64,000 nt of DNA from Nocardioides caldifontis (GCF_008087345.1 NZ_VHIB01000013.1:62001-126000), one strand, 5' to 3'. Shown: positions 7,160 to 17,446, counted from the first letter of the stretch. The notes: generated from the sequence alone by a model not told the origin. Translations and numbers: made by a program.

Positions 7160-10159
7160 TCAGCCCCAGAACAGCCGCTCCACGACCGACCGGGCCCGTC
7201 GCGTGCACCGCAGGTAGTCGTTGACCAGGGCGTCGGTCTCCCCCGCCTCGTACCCCATCAGCGCGGCCGTCGTCGCCAGCTCGCGGGTGTCGCGAGGCAG
7301 CTGGTCGAGCGGCTTGCCGCGGACCAGCGTGAGCGCGTTGCGCACCCGGCTGACCAGCCGCCAGGCCGCGGCCATCACCTCCGCGTCCGCCTGCTCCAGC
7401 AGCCCGGCCCCGGCCGCCACCTCCAGGGCCCGCAGCGTCTCGGTGGTCCGCAGCTCGGGGTGCGACCCGGCGTGGCGCATCTGCAGCAGCTGGACCGTCC
7501 ACTCGATGTCGGAGAGCCCGCCCCTGCCCAGCTTGAGGTGGGTCGCCGGGTCGGCCCCGCGCGGCAGCCGCTCGTCGTCGACCCGGGCCTTGATCCGGCG
7601 CACCTCGCGCACGTCGGCCTCGCCGAGCCCGTCGGCCGGGTAGCGGAGCGGGTCGATCATCGCCACGAACGCCTTGCCGAGCTGCTCGTCGCCGATGACG
7701 GCCTCGGCCCGGAGCAACGCCTGGGCCTCCCAGACGGCCGACCAGCGGGCGTAGTAGCCGGCGTAGGAGTCGAGGGTGCGGACCAGCGGCCCCTGCTTGC
7801 CCTCGGGCCGCAGGTCGGCGTCGACGACGAGCGGCGGGTCGGACCCTGCGGCGCCGAGCAGCGAGCGGAGCTCGTTGGCGACGGCCTGTGCGCCCCGCGC
7901 CGCCTCCTGCGGGTCGGCCCCCGGCAGCGGCTCGTGGACGAACATGACGTCGGCGTCGCTGGCGTAGCTGGTCTCGTGGCCGCCGAGCCGCCCCATCGAG
8001 ACCACGGCGATGCGCGTGGCCACCGGCCGGCCGCGGTCGGACTCGACGGCCCGGACCGCCACGGCCAGCGCGGCCTCGAGCGTCGCGCAGGTGAGGTCGG
8101 TGAGCGCCCGCCCGACGGCCTCGACCTCGAGGAGGCCGGAGAGGTCGGCGGCGGCGACGCGCAAGAGCTCGCGGCGCCGGATCGCGCGGATCTGCCGGAT
8201 CGCGGTGGCCCGGTCGTCCTGGCGCTGCCAGCTGGCCGACATCTCGGCGAGCAGCTCGTCCCGGCCACGGACGACGAGCTCGTCGCTGGCCAGCAGCTTG
8301 ACCCCGGCGGGCTCGCGCTGGAGCAGGTCGGTGGCGAACCGGCTGCTGCCGAGCACCACGGCCATGCGCTCCGCGACCTCGCCCTCGTCGCGGAGCAGCG
8401 CGAGGTACCAGTGCGTCCGCCCGAGCGCCTCGCTGATCCGGCGGAAGCCGAGGAGCGCGGCGTCCGGGTCGGCGGTGTCGGCGAACCACTCGAGCATCAC
8501 CGGCAGCAGCGTCCGCTGGATCGCCGCGGTCCGCGAGACCCCGCTGGTGAGCGCCTCGAGGTGGCGCAGCGCCGCGTCGGGGTCGAGGTAGCCGAGGGCG
8601 GCGAGCCGGGTCCGCGCCGCCTCGGGGGTCAGCCGGGCCGCCTCCCCCGGGATCCGCGCCACCGACTCCAGCAGCGGCCGGTAGAAGAGCTTCTCGTGGA
8701 GCCGCCGGACCTCGCGGCGGTGGTGGCGCAGCACCCGCTCGAGCTCGTCGACCGGCTCCTTGAGGTAGCCCAGCGACCTGCCCAGCCTGCGCAGCGCCAC
8801 CTCGTCGTCGGGCAGGACGTGGGTGCGGCGCAGCTGGTGCAGCTGCATCCGGTGCTCGACGGTGCGCAGGAACCGGTAGGCGTCGTGGAGGGAGGCCCCG
8901 TCGTCCCGGCCGACGTACCCCCGGGCGGTGAGCTCGGCGAGGGCGGAGAGGGTGGTGGGCTGACGGATGCCGTCGTCGTACCGGCCGTGGACCATCTGGA
9001 GGAGCTGGACGGCGAACTCGACGTCGCGGAGCCCGCCGCTGCCGAGCTTGATCTGCCGCTCGGCGTCCTTCGCCGGGATGTGCGCGACGACGCGGCGCCG
9101 CATCGCCTGCACCTCGGGGACGAATCCCTCGCGCTCGGCGGCCTGCCAGACCATCGGGGCGATCGAGCGGGCGTATTCGCGGCCGAGCTCGAGGTCACCG
9201 GCGACCGGTCGCGCCTTCAGCAGCGCCTGGAACTCCCACGTCTTCGCCCAGCGCTCGTAGTAGCCGACGTGGCTGGCCAGCGTCCGCACCAGCGGCCCGG
9301 CCTTGCCCTCGGGCCGCAGCGCGGCGTCGACCGGCCAGATCGTCCCCTCGCCGGTGTGGTCGGAGCAGACCTTCATGAGGTTCGAGGCGAGCTTCGTGCC
9401 GACCCGCACCGCCTCCTGCTCGTCGTGGCCCTCGGCGGGCTCGGCGACGAAGACGACGTCGACGTCGCTGACGTAGTTGAGCTCGTGGCCCCCGCACTTG
9501 CCCATCGCGATGACCGCCAGCCGGCACCCCGAGGCACGCTCGCCGACCCGGGCGCGGGCCACTGCGAGGGCCGCCTCCAGCGTCGCGGCGGCGAGGTCGG
9601 AGAGCTCGGCGGCCACGTCGTCGACGCCCAGCTCGTGGGCGAGGTCGCGGGAGGCGAGCCGGAGCAGCAGCCGGCGGTACTCGACCCGGAGCCGGTCGAC
9701 GGCCTCGGCGTCCGACAGGGTGGCGACGGGGTCCTGGTCGTCCGGGTCGGCACCGACGGCGCGGAGCAGCTCGCCGCGCAGCCAGTACGCCGCGGGGCGG
9801 GTGCTGCCCAGCGTCGGGTCGGTGAGCTCCGCCCACTGCTCGGGGTGGCGGAGCAGGTGCTGGCCGAGCGCCACGCTCGCGCCGAGGACGGTCAGCAGCC
9901 GCATCGCCGTGCCCTCGTCGTCGGCGAGGGCTTCGAGGAACCGCTGCCGGGCGTCCGCGCCGTCGCGCTGCTCGATGCGCTCGGCCAGCTCGACGAGCCG
10001 CCCGGCCGCCGCGTCCGGGTCCGTGGTCCGGGCGAGCAGCGCCAGCAGCCGGCCGGCGTCACCGTCGAGCCGCTCGAGGAGCTGCTCGGCCCGCTCCACG
10101 TCGACGAACCCCTGCCGGAAGAGCTGGGTCCGGCGGGAGGGACGGGCCTCGGGGCTCAC
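7160..10159 (-). CDS. glnE: Bifunctional glutamine synthetase adenylyltransferase/adenylyl-removing enzyme
   Basis: 999 residues, normal for GlnE. Two nucleotidyltransferase folds: the first with MGKCGGHELNYVSDVDVVFV (about residue 218; adenylyl-removing half) and the second with MGRLGGHETSYASDADVMFV (about residue 721; adenylyl-transfer half), each followed by its DLRPEGKxGPLVRTL and LKxGxGGLxDIE/VEF blocks. The enzyme adds or removes AMP on a tyrosine of glutamine synthetase I in response to PII. It follows glnA2 by 16 bp on the same strand, the order found in Mycobacterium (glnA2-glnE). GlnA2 itself is of the non-adenylylated alpha type, so the real target is probably a GlnA1 encoded elsewhere. 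Confidence 0.95.
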   Translation of the reverse strand: MSPEARPSRRTQLFRQGFVDVERAEQLLERLDGDAGRLLALLARTTDPDAAAGRLVELAERIEQRDGADARQRFLEALADDEGTAMRLLTVLGASVALGQHLLRHPEQWAELTDPTLGSTRPAAYWLRGELLRAVGADPDDQDPVATLSDAEAVDRLRVEYRRLLLRLASRDLAHELGVDDVAAELSDLAAATLEAALAVARARVGERASGCRLAVIAMGKCGGHELNYVSDVDVVFVAEPAEGHDEQEAVRVGTKLASNLMKVCSDHTGEGTIWPVDAALRPEGKAGPLVRTLASHVGYYERWAKTWEFQALLKARPVAGDLELGREYARSIAPMVWQAAEREGFVPEVQAMRRRVVAHIPAKDAERQIKLGSGGLRDVEFAVQLLQMVHGRYDDGIRQPTTLSALAELTARGYVGRDDGASLHDAYRFLRTVEHRMQLHQLRRTHVLPDDEVALRRLGRSLGYLKEPVDELERVLRHHRREVRRLHEKLFYRPLLESVARIPGEAARLTPEAARTRLAALGYLDPDAALRHLEALTSGVSRTAAIQRTLLPVMLEWFADTADPDAALLGFRRISEALGRTHWYLALLRDEGEVAERMAVVLGSSRFATDLLQREPAGVKLLASDELVVRGRDELLAEMSASWQRQDDRATAIRQIRAIRRRELLRVAAADLSGLLEVEAVGRALTDLTCATLEAALAVAVRAVESDRGRPVATRIAVVSMGRLGGHETSYASDADVMFVHEPLPGADPQEAARGAQAVANELRSLLGAAGSDPPLVVDADLRPEGKQGPLVRTLDSYAGYYARWSAVWEAQALLRAEAVIGDEQLGKAFVAMIDPLRYPADGLGEADVREVRRIKARVDDERLPRGADPATHLKLGRGGLSDIEWTVQLLQMRHAGSHPELRTTETLRALEVAAGAGLLEQADAEVMAAAWRLVSRVRNALTLVRGKPLDQLPRDTRELATTAALMGYEAGETDALVNDYLRCTRRARSVVERLFWG

Positions 10160-10175
10160 GGCGGCCTCCGGTCCG

Positions 10176-11513
10176 TCAGATGACGGGGAGCATCTGGTCG
10201 CGCTCCCAGGCGGAGACCTGGCCGCGGTAGGCCTCCCACTCCGCCCGCTTGTTGCGCAGGAAGAAGTCGTAGACGCGCTCCCCCAGCGTCTCGGCGAGGA
10301 GCTCGCTCTCCTCCATCACGTTGATCGCCTCGTAGAGCGTCTTCGGCAGCGGCTGGATCCCCATCGACCGGCGCTCGCGGTCGGTCAGCGACCAGACGTC
10401 GTCCTCGGCCTCGGGCGGGAGCTCGTAGCCCTCCTCGATCCCCTTCATCCCGGCCGCGAGGATCACCGCGAAGGCGAGGTAGGGGTTGCAGGCCGCGTCG
10501 ATCGTGCGCAGCTCGACGCGGGTCGACTGCCCCTTGTTGGGCTTGTACATCGGCACCCGGACCAGGGCCGAGCGGTTGTTGTGGCCCCAGCAGATGTACG
10601 ACGGCGCCTCGCCGCCGCCGATCAGCCGCTTGTAGGAGTTCACCCACTGGTTGGTGACGGCGGTGATCTCGGAGGCGTGGTGGAGCAGCCCGGCGATGAA
10701 CTGCCGGCCGCTCTTAGAGAGCTGGTACTGCGCGCCGGCCTCGAAGAACGCGTTGCGGTCGCCCTCGAAGAGCGACACGTGCGTGTGCATCCCCGACCCC
10801 GGGTGGGTGGTGAACGGCTTCGGCATGAAGCTCGCCCACATCCCCTGGCCCAGCGCGACCTCACGGACCACCGTGCGGAAGGTCATGATGTTGTCCGCCG
10901 TGGTGAGCGCGTCGGCGTAGCGGAGGTCGATCTCCTGCTGGCCCGGCCCGCCCTCGTGGTGGCTGAACTCCACCGAGATGCCCATCTGCTCGAGCATCGT
11001 GATCGCCTCGCGGCGGAAGTCGGAGCCCTTGCTGGTGGCGGTGTGGTCGAAGAACCCGCTGCGGTCGACGGGCACCGGCTCGACGCCCGACTCCGGCTGG
11101 TCCTTGAACAGGTAGAACTCGATCTCGGGGTGGGTGTAGAAGGTGTAGCCCTTCGACGCCGCCTCCGACAGGATGCGCTTCAGCACGTGGCGCGGGTCGG
11201 CGTACGACGGAGAGCCGTCCGGCATGACGATGTCGCAGAACATCCGCGCCGTGGCGGGGTACTCCCCCCGCCACGGCAGGATCTGGAAGGTGCCGGGGTC
11301 GGGCTTGGCGAGCATGTCGGCCTCGTAGACGCGGGCGAACCCCTCGATCGCCGAGCCGTCGAAACCGATCCCCTCGGCGAACGCCCCCTCGAGCTCCGCG
11401 GGGGCCACGGCCACCGACTTGAGGAAGCCGAGCACGTCGGTGAACCACAGCCGCACGAAGCGGACGTCACGCTCCTCGAGAGCCCGGAGCACGAAGTCTT
11501 CCTGCTTGCCCAT
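10176..11513 (-). CDS. glnA2: Glutamine synthetase, type I-alpha (GlnA2)
   Basis: 445 residues; ATP + glutamate + ammonia to glutamine. Beta-grasp N-terminus (VRFVRLWFTDVLGFLKSVAV), then the catalytic barrel with EIEFYLFK, EFSHHEGGPGQQEIDLR, the ATP-site KPF/HPGSGMHTHVSLF, NSYKRLIGG and RVELRTIDAACNPYLAFA. The short C-terminal region (YELPPEAEDDVWSLTDRERR...) matches GlnA2 and lacks the KNLYDLP-type adenylylation loop of GlnA1. Start ATG 11513; GATAGT lies 7 nt upstream, so a leaderless promoter inside the 31-bp gap after nadE is likely. Product feeds nadE, whose enzyme uses glutamine. Confidence 0.93.
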   Translation of the reverse strand: MGKQEDFVLRALEERDVRFVRLWFTDVLGFLKSVAVAPAELEGAFAEGIGFDGSAIEGFARVYEADMLAKPDPGTFQILPWRGEYPATARMFCDIVMPDGSPSYADPRHVLKRILSEAASKGYTFYTHPEIEFYLFKDQPESGVEPVPVDRSGFFDHTATSKGSDFRREAITMLEQMGISVEFSHHEGGPGQQEIDLRYADALTTADNIMTFRTVVREVALGQGMWASFMPKPFTTHPGSGMHTHVSLFEGDRNAFFEAGAQYQLSKSGRQFIAGLLHHASEITAVTNQWVNSYKRLIGGGEAPSYICWGHNNRSALVRVPMYKPNKGQSTRVELRTIDAACNPYLAFAVILAAGMKGIEEGYELPPEAEDDVWSLTDRERRSMGIQPLPKTLYEAINVMEESELLAETLGERVYDFFLRNKRAEWEAYRGQVSAWERDQMLPVI

Positions 11514-11544
11514 GGGGGTCACTATCCCGTATGCGCCGTCGCGG

Positions 11545-13590
11545 TCACGCGCCGGGCACGTTGCGCTCGATGTCCTCCAGCCAGACCCGGGCGTTGCCGT
11601 CCGACGGCGCCCGCCAGTCGCCGCGCGGCGACAGCGAGCCACCGGCCGCGACCTTGGGCCCGTTGGGCAGCGCGCTGCGCTTGAACTGGCTGAACGCGAA
11701 GAACCGCTGCACGAAGACGACGAGCCAGCGGCGGATCTCCGCGAGGTCGTACGCCGTCCGCCGCTCGTCGGGGAACCCGGGCGGCCACTCCCCCCGGTCC
11801 ACGTCGCTCCACGCGTGCATCGCGAGGAACGCGATCTTGCTGGGCCGGTAGCCGTAGCGCAGCGTGAAGTAGAGGTTGAAGTCCTGCAGCGAGTAGGGGC
11901 CGATCGACTCCTCGGTGTCCTGCTCGAGCTCCTCGCCCTTCGACGGCACCAGCTCGGGGGTGATCTTCTGCTCGAGGATCGCCCGGAGGATCTCGTTGGT
12001 CTGCTCCTCGAAGAGCTGCTCGGAGATCACCCACCGGATCAGGTGCTGGATCAGCGTCTTCGGGACGCCGGTGTTCACCGCGTAGTGGGACATCTGGTCA
12101 CCGACGCCGTAGGTGCACCAGCCCAGCGCGAGCTCGGAGAGGTCGCCGGTGCCGAGCACGATCCCGCCGCGCTGGTTGGCCAGCCGGAAGAGGTAGTCGG
12201 TGCGCAGCCCCGCCTGGACGTTCTCGAACGTCACGTCGTAGACCGGCTCGCCCTTGGCGAACGGGTGGCCCATGTCCTCCAGCATCTGCTGGGCCGCCGG
12301 CTTGATGTCGATCTCCTCGAAGCTGATGCCCAGGCTCTCGGCCAGCCGGGTGGCGTTGGACTTGGTCCTCTCGCCGGTGGCGAACCCCGGCATGGTGAAG
12401 CCGAGGATGTCGCTGCGCGGCCGGCCGAGCCGGTCCATCGCGCGGGCGGCGACGATGAGGGCGTGCGTCGAGTCGAGCCCGCCCGAGACGCCGATGACGA
12501 CCTTGGGGTTGCCGATCGCCCGGAGTCGTTGCTCGAGCCCGGAGACCTGGATGTTGTAGGCCTCGTAGCAGTCGAGCGCGAGCCGCGCGGGGTCGTCGGG
12601 GACGAACGGGAACCGGTCCACCTTGCGGAGCAGCCCGAGGTCGCCCGACGGCGGGTCGAGGGTGAACTCCACCGTGCGGAACTCAGCGACCCGGCTCTCG
12701 TGGGTGCGCCGGTTGTCGTCGAAGGTCCCCATGCGGATGCGCTCCATCCGGAGCCGGTCGAGGTCGACGTCGGCGACGGAGCGGCGGGAGCCCTGCGGGA
12801 ACCGCTCGGTCTCGGCGAGGAGATCGCCGACCTCCCAGATCATCGTCTGGCCGTCCCACGACAGGTCGGTCGTCGACTCGCCCTCGCCGCCGGCGGCGTA
12901 CGCGTAGGCCGCGAGGCAGCGCTGGCTGGTGCCCCTGCAGAGCAGCTTGCGGTCCTCGGCGCGGGCCACCGTGATCGGGCTGCCGGAAAGGTTGGTCAGG
13001 ACGGTGGCCCCGGCGAGCGCCGCCTCGCAGCTCGGCGGCACCGGGATCCACATGTCCTCGCACACCTCGACGTGGAGGACCAGCCCCGGCACGTCGGTCG
13101 CCGAGAACAGGAGGTCGGGGCCGAACGGGACCCTGCGCCCGTCGAGGGTGATGGTCTGCCCGCGGCGGTCGTCGCCGGGCGCGTACCAGCGCCGCTCGTA
13201 GAACTCGCGGTAGGTCGGCAGGTAGGACTTCGGGGCCACGCCCAGCACCTCGCCGCCCTTGATCACCACCGCGCAGTTGTAGACCCGGTTGCCGTCGACC
13301 AGCGGCGCGCCCACGACGAGCACGGGGGTCAGCGTGCGGCTCGCTTCCGCGATCGTGGTGATCGCCGCCCGGACCGCGTCCTGCAACGGCTCCTGGAGGA
13401 CCAGGTCCTCCAGGGAGTAGCCGGTCAGGCAGAGCTCGGGGAAGATCGCGACGGCCACGCCCTCGTCGTGGCAGGCGCGCGCCTCCTCGAGCACCGCGGC
13501 CGCGTTGGTCTCGGGGTCCGCGATCGAGATCGGAAGCGTGCAGGCGGCGATGCGGGCGAAGCCGTGGCGGTAGGCCGAGGTGAAGTCCAC
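11545..13590 (-). CDS. nadE: Glutamine-dependent NAD+ synthetase
   Basis: 681 residues, the long eukaryote/mycobacterium-like form. N-terminal nitrilase-type amidase with the catalytic triad Glu52 ([11 protein letters not shown]), Lys121 ([13 protein letters not shown]) and Cys177 (VEVCEDMW); C-terminal synthetase with the PP-loop [10 protein letters not shown] around residue 367 and [16 protein letters not shown]. Converts deamido-NAD, ATP and glutamine to NAD. Start is GTG 13590 with GAGGAT 6 nt upstream (leaderless-type). It heads a nadE-glnA2-glnE run on the minus strand and diverges from the acetyltransferase at 13617. Confidence 0.95.
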   Translation of the reverse strand: MDFTSAYRHGFARIAACTLPISIADPETNAAAVLEEARACHDEGVAVAIFPELCLTGYSLEDLVLQEPLQDAVRAAITTIAEASRTLTPVLVVGAPLVDGNRVYNCAVVIKGGEVLGVAPKSYLPTYREFYERRWYAPGDDRRGQTITLDGRRVPFGPDLLFSATDVPGLVLHVEVCEDMWIPVPPSCEAALAGATVLTNLSGSPITVARAEDRKLLCRGTSQRCLAAYAYAAGGEGESTTDLSWDGQTMIWEVGDLLAETERFPQGSRRSVADVDLDRLRMERIRMGTFDDNRRTHESRVAEFRTVEFTLDPPSGDLGLLRKVDRFPFVPDDPARLALDCYEAYNIQVSGLEQRLRAIGNPKVVIGVSGGLDSTHALIVAARAMDRLGRPRSDILGFTMPGFATGERTKSNATRLAESLGISFEEIDIKPAAQQMLEDMGHPFAKGEPVYDVTFENVQAGLRTDYLFRLANQRGGIVLGTGDLSELALGWCTYGVGDQMSHYAVNTGVPKTLIQHLIRWVISEQLFEEQTNEILRAILEQKITPELVPSKGEELEQDTEESIGPYSLQDFNLYFTLRYGYRPSKIAFLAMHAWSDVDRGEWPPGFPDERRTAYDLAEIRRWLVVFVQRFFAFSQFKRSALPNGPKVAAGGSLSPRGDWRAPSDGNARVWLEDIERNVPGA

Positions 13591-13616
13591 GGGAGGATCC
13601 TCTCAGGGAGGTTGCG

Positions 13617-14219
13617 TTGACAAACCTGGTGACGAGCCTGGTCACGCCGCGGCTGCGGCTGCGCAGCTGGACCGACGACGACCTCGAGCCGATGGTGGCG
13701 ATCTGCACCGACCCGGAGGTGATGCGGTTCTTCCCGCGGCCGAACACCCGCGACGAGGTCGTCGCCCTGCTCGACCGGCAGCGCCGCCGGCTGGCCGCCG
13801 GCGAGCCGGGGCTCTTCGCCGCCGAGCGGCTCGAGGACGGGCGGCTGCTCGGGTTCGTCGGCCTCGCCCGGCCCTCGTTCGAGGCACCCTTCATCCCCTG
13901 TGTCGAGGTGGGGTGGCGGCTGGGTCGCGACGCCTGGGGCCACGGCTACGCGACCGAGGCGGCGCGGGCCGCGGTGGAGCACGGCTTCACGACGCTGGGG
14001 CTCGACGAGCTCGTCTCGTTCACCTCCGTCGGGCACGACCGATCCCGGGCCGTGATGCGCCGCCTCGGCATGCACCACGACCCGGCCGACGACTTCGACC
14101 ACCCACGGCTGGCCGAGGGCCACCCGTTGCGCCGCCACGTGCTCTACCGGTTGCGTCGCGAGGAGTGGCGCTCGACACAGGATCCCGCACCCGCGCCCGG
14201 GGCTAGCCTGGAGCGATGA
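13617..14219 (+). CDS. GNAT-family N-acetyltransferase (RimJ/RimL type)
   Basis: 200 residues. Typical opening [31 protein letters not shown], acetyl-CoA loop [25 protein letters not shown] and the late block [17 protein letters not shown]. The family acetylates ribosomal protein N-termini or small amines; the substrate here is unknown. I accept the rare TTG start at 13617 because GGGAGG lies 5 nt before it; downstream GTG codons have no such site. Its stop overlaps the panB start (ATGA). Confidence 0.85.
   Translation: MTNLVTSLVTPRLRLRSWTDDDLEPMVAICTDPEVMRFFPRPNTRDEVVALLDRQRRRLAAGEPGLFAAERLEDGRLLGFVGLARPSFEAPFIPCVEVGWRLGRDAWGHGYATEAARAAVEHGFTTLGLDELVSFTSVGHDRSRAVMRRLGMHHDPADDFDHPRLAEGHPLRRHVLYRLRREEWRSTQDPAPAPGASLER
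14204..14209 (+). promoter_or_regulatory. Leaderless-type -10 hexamer for panB
   Basis: TAGCCT ends 6 nt before the panB ATG, inside the last codons of the acetyltransferase. It is one of many cases in this window where an A-at-2, T-at-6 hexamer lies 6-8 nt before the start codon. Confidence 0.4.
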
Positions 14220-15082
14220 GCGACCAGCCCGCGCCGTACGGCGGTGTCCCGTCCGCGTCGACCGACCAGCCGAGCTCTGCTCCGGCCCGCAAGAAGGTGC
14301 GGATCCCCCACCTGCGCGAGATGAAGCAGCGCGGCGAGAAGTGGGCGATGCTCACCGCCTACGACATGTACACCGCCGCGACGTTCGACGAGGCCGGAAT
14401 CCCGGTGCTGCTCGTCGGGGACTCGGCGTCCAACAACGTCTACGGCAACGAGACGTCCCTGCCGGTCACCGTCGACGAGCTGATCCCGCTGACCCGTGCG
14501 GTGGCACGGTCGGCGAAGCACGCCCTGGTGGTGGCCGACCTGCCGTTCGGCTCCTACCAGGCCTCGCCCGAGCAGGCGTTCCACACCGCGGTGCGGTTCA
14601 TGAAGGAGGCCGGGGCGCACTGCGTGAAGCTCGAGGGCGGCGCGGAGATGGCGCCCCAGATCGAGCTGCTCACCCGTGGCGGGGTGCCGGTCATGGCGCA
14701 CATCGGGTTCACGCCACAGTCGGAGCACAACCTCGGCGGCTACCGCATCCAGGGTCGCGGCGCAGGCGCGGAGAAGCTGCTCGCCGACGCCAAGGCGGTG
14801 GAGGCCGCGGGAGCCTTCGCGGTGGTCATGGAGATGGTGCCGGGCGACGTGGCGGCGGAGGTCACGGCAGAGCTCGCGATCCCCACCATCGGCATCGGCG
14901 CCGGTGCCGGCTGCGACGCGCAGGTGCTGGTCTGGCAGGACATGCTCGGGCTGCGCACCGGCAGGCTCCCCCGTTTCGTCAAGCAGTACGCCGACCTCCA
15001 CGGCGTCATGGTCGAGGCCGCCCGTGCCTACGCGGCCGACGTCGCCGCCGGCACCTTCCCCGGCCCGGAGCACACCTTCTAG
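14216..15082 (+). CDS. panB: 3-methyl-2-oxobutanoate hydroxymethyltransferase
   Basis: 288 residues; first step of pantothenate synthesis, adding a hydroxymethyl from 5,10-methylene-THF to 2-oxoisovalerate. Beta/alpha barrel motifs: [35 protein letters not shown] (metal-binding Asp), [50 protein letters not shown] (catalytic Glu) and [22 protein letters not shown]. The first ~25 residues are a Pro/Ser-rich extension common in actinobacterial homologues. ATG overlaps the upstream stop by the ATGA pattern. Convergent with the next gene, sharing 4 bp. Confidence 0.95.
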   Translation: MSDQPAPYGGVPSASTDQPSSAPARKKVRIPHLREMKQRGEKWAMLTAYDMYTAATFDEAGIPVLLVGDSASNNVYGNETSLPVTVDELIPLTRAVARSAKHALVVADLPFGSYQASPEQAFHTAVRFMKEAGAHCVKLEGGAEMAPQIELLTRGGVPVMAHIGFTPQSEHNLGGYRIQGRGAGAEKLLADAKAVEAAGAFAVVMEMVPGDVAAEVTAELAIPTIGIGAGAGCDAQVLVWQDMLGLRTGRLPRFVKQYADLHGVMVEAARAYAADVAAGTFPGPEHTF

Positions 15083-15366
15083 GCGTTCCAGTCGAGCAGC
15101 ACGTCCCCGGCCATCACGGTCGCGAACCAGACCACGACCATCACGACCGGCAGGGCGGCGACGCGCCACGGGTGGGCCATGAACCACCGGACGCCGACCC
15201 CGAAGAGCACCAGCCAGACGAGGGCGAGCAGCACCACGCCGTACCACGGGGCGACGAGGCCCGAGGCGAGGACGAGGAACAGCACGCAGGCCATCCCGCC
15301 CATCCCCAGGAACGACCCGAGCACCTGCCGGGCGTCGGTCCGGCCCGGCTCGGGCGAGCTGCTCAC
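15079..15366 (-). CDS. Small three-helix membrane protein
   Basis: 95 residues with three hydrophobic segments: about 19-38 ([18 protein letters not shown]), 41-61 ([21 protein letters not shown]) and 69-90 ([23 protein letters not shown]). Polar N-terminus. No motif that identifies a function. Its stop overlaps the panB stop on the other strand. The 224-bp space to 15591 holds its upstream region and that of the next gene; I saw no other gene in it. Confidence 0.7.
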   Translation of the reverse strand: MSSSPEPGRTDARQVLGSFLGMGGMACVLFLVLASGLVAPWYGVVLLALVWLVLFGVGVRWFMAHPWRVAALPVVMVVVWFATVMAGDVLLDWNA

Positions 15367-15590
15367 ACGTGCTCCTCAGACGTCGGGGACCGGCGTCCCG
15401 GCTGGACGTTGGACAGGGACGAGCACCCGAAGGGTCCCGGCTTAGACAGGACTTGGCAAGCCGCCCCACGCCCTTACGCTCGAAGGCGGGTGATGGGATC
15501 TCGGGCGATGCCACGGCACCTGTCGTCACCGTTGCCTGCGCAGCGGCGACCTGGGTGCCGGGCCCCGAGAGGGGTTCTCGAGGGGCATCA

Positions 15591-16217
15591 ATGCGTGAAG
15601 GCTCGCCGGACGGGGCGCCAGGTGACCGGCTGACCTCCTTCTGCAACGACCTGCGTTCACACATCGCGGCCGCGGCGACGCTCGCGTCGCCCCGCGAGGC
15701 TGACGAGCAGCTGCCCGAAGCGGTGCGTCATCGGCTCGCGTTGCTGAGGGAGCAGCTCGCCGTGCTCTCGGCGCTGGTGTCGGCCCAGCTGCCGGAGCAG
15801 GCATCGGCGCGCGTGCGCACGGACGTGACCGAGCTCGTCGAGGCGTCAGCGCGCACCGTCGGCATCGCGCACGGCGTCGAGGTCGAGGTCCGGACGAAGG
15901 GCAGGGCCGTGGTGCACGCGGAGCCGACCTCGCTCCGGCGTGCGATCGTCAACGTCCTGGCGAACGCTGCTCGGGCCTCGGTCGCAGGGCCGGTGGTGGT
16001 GCGGGTCCGTCACGAGCGCGGCACGGCGCTCGTCGAGGTGGACGACGACGGGCCGGGGTTCGGCGAGATCGAAGGCGGACTCGGCCTCGGCCTCCGCCAG
16101 GCCGAACAGGCGGTCCGGGCGGCGGGAGGTCGGGTGAGCATCGGCCGCTCTCCGCGGGGCGGAACCCTCGTCCGGCTCGTGCTTCCGACTAAGGGCGTTT
16201 CGCGAACCGTTTCGTGA
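15591..16217 (+). CDS. Stand-alone histidine kinase-like ATPase (soluble)
   Basis: 208 residues, no transmembrane segment. A possible H-box, NDLRSHIAAAATLAS (His near residue 24), lies in an N-terminal helical pair; it lacks the usual Glu after His. The HATPase domain is complete: N-box RRAIVNVLANAARAS, G1 VDDDGPGF, G2 GGLGLGLRQAEQAV and G3 GGTLVRL. Such orphan kinases act with response regulators or in anti-sigma signalling; the STAS protein at 541-888 is the only plausible partner type in the window but is 15 kb away. ATG 15591 chosen because upstream codons look non-coding. Confidence 0.75.
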   Translation: MREGSPDGAPGDRLTSFCNDLRSHIAAAATLASPREADEQLPEAVRHRLALLREQLAVLSALVSAQLPEQASARVRTDVTELVEASARTVGIAHGVEVEVRTKGRAVVHAEPTSLRRAIVNVLANAARASVAGPVVVRVRHERGTALVEVDDDGPGFGEIEGGLGLGLRQAEQAVRAAGGRVSIGRSPRGGTLVRLVLPTKGVSRTVS

Positions 16218-16311
16218 CAGCTCCCGGCGACGGCCGGGAGCCCCCTGACGCGGGTTTGGCGGGAGGTGGTGGAGGCACGCTCACAGGGAACCGACCACGA
16301 GGGAGGACGGC

Positions 16312-16524
16312 ATGGACGACGGCACGGACGACACGGGGACCACGGCCAGCTCGGGGCGCGAGAAGCGCGACGTCGAGCTCGACGCCGCGGCGAAGGCGAT
16401 CAGCAAGGACGTCTCGGAGGACAGCGACGAGCAGGAGCCGACGACCGAGGACTCCGGTCCGATGACGCCGACGGTGGACAGCGTGACCGAGGCGAATGCC
16501 GAGGGGGTCAACCCCGACAAGTGA
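16312..16524 (+). CDS. Small acidic hypothetical protein
   Basis: 70 residues with GGGAGG upstream of the ATG. Strongly acidic and probably disordered: MDDGTDDTGTTASS, then DVELDAAAKAISKDVSEDSDEQEPTTED and a Pro/Asn-containing tail ending GVNPDK. No hydrophobic segment or known motif. Transcribed in the same direction as the ATPase 95 bp upstream. Confidence 0.6.
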   Translation: MDDGTDDTGTTASSGREKRDVELDAAAKAISKDVSEDSDEQEPTTEDSGPMTPTVDSVTEANAEGVNPDK

Positions 16525-16545
16525 GCGGCGCGGGCGCCGGTCCGG

Positions 16546-16746
16546 TCAGCTCGAGGAGGGCGCCGGGCCGGCCTCGTCGTTCCAGTCAGGGTCGTTGTCC
16601 CACGCCTCGTTGCGCTCGGCGACCTTCTCCAGCGCGCGGCTCGCCTCCTCGGCGGACGGGTAAGGACCGAGCCGGTCGGCGGCCTTGCAACCGTCGGGGC
16701 CTTCCACGGCCTTGTGCTTGAGGCAGTACCAGTACTCCTCTGCCAT
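16546..16746 (-). CDS. Small conserved actinobacterial protein (possible zinc-binding)
   Basis: 66 residues from ATG 16746 with GGAAGGA upstream. MAEEYWYCLKHKAVEGPDGCKAAD places two cysteines and a histidine (C-x2-H and a later C) at the N-terminus, then LGPYPSAEEASRALEKVAERNEAWDNDPDWN, a layout I recall from uncharacterised actinobacterial proteins. Convergent with the acidic protein and divergent from the YciO gene. Confidence 0.7.
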   Translation of the reverse strand: MAEEYWYCLKHKAVEGPDGCKAADRLGPYPSAEEASRALEKVAERNEAWDNDPDWNDEAGPAPSSS

Positions 16747-16801
16747 CACCCGGTCCTTCCGTCCCGACGACTGTCCGTGAGCGAACCTACACTCGCCAGG
16801 C

Positions 16802-17422
16802 ATGAGCCGCTTCTACGACGTGCACCCCGTCGACCCGCAGCCCCGGACCATCGCCCAGGTCGCCGCGATGCTCCGCGAGGACGCGCTGGTCGCCTACCCG
16901 ACCGACTCCGGCTACGCGCTCGGTTGCCGGTTGGAGAGTCGGACGGGGCCGGAGCGGATCCGCAGGATCCGGCAGCTCGACGACCGCCACGACTTCACGC
17001 TCGTGTGCGCCGACTTCGCCCAGCTGGGCCAGCTGGTGCACCTCAGCAACGCGGCGTTCCGCGCGGTCAAGGCCGCGACCCCGGGGCCCTACACGTTCAT
17101 CCTCCCGGCGACCAAGGAGGTCCCCCGCCGGCTCGCCCACCCGAAGAAGCGCACCGTCGGCGTCAGGATCCCCGAGCACCCGGTGGTCAAGGCGCTGCTG
17201 CGGGAGATGGGTGAGCCGCTTCTCTCCAGCACCCTGATCCTCCCGGGCGCGGAGGAGGCGATGAGCGACGGCTGGCAGATCAAGGAGACGCTCGACCACG
17301 AGCTCGACGTGGTGATCGACGCCGGTGACTGCATCCCCGACCCGACCACCGTCGTCGACTGGTCCGACGCCTCCCCGGAGGTCGTCCGCGTCGGGGCCGG
17401 CGACCCGACCCGCTTCGAGTAG
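16802..17422 (+). CDS. Sua5/YciO/YrdC-family protein (YciO type)
   Basis: 206 residues spanning the whole YrdC fold: AAMLREDALVAYPTDSGYALGCRLES (KxR/PTDT-like ATP site), DFTLVCADFAQLGQLV, TPGPYTFILPATKEVPRRL, RTVGVRIPEHPVV and LLSSTLI. The length and HDFTLVC motif fit YciO more than the tRNA t6A synthase TsaC, which usually reads LTLVL and KRPFNPLI. Enzymatic role uncertain. TACACT lies 8 nt before the ATG. Confidence 0.85.
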   Translation: MSRFYDVHPVDPQPRTIAQVAAMLREDALVAYPTDSGYALGCRLESRTGPERIRRIRQLDDRHDFTLVCADFAQLGQLVHLSNAAFRAVKAATPGPYTFILPATKEVPRRLAHPKKRTVGVRIPEHPVVKALLREMGEPLLSSTLILPGAEEAMSDGWQIKETLDHELDVVIDAGDCIPDPTTVVDWSDASPEVVRVGAGDPTRFE

Positions 17423-17446
17423 GACCGATCGGGGAAGGTCGGTGGC

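Noticed and set aside
7460-10183. Long plus-strand reading frame across glnE
   Set aside because: The minus strand encodes a full GlnE with all motifs; the antisense frame is a high-GC shadow rich in Arg, Gly and Pro with no domain.
7160-11513. GlnE as modifier of the adjacent GlnA2
   Set aside because: GlnA2 lacks the adenylylation loop of type I-beta enzymes, so adjacency is not evidence of substrate.
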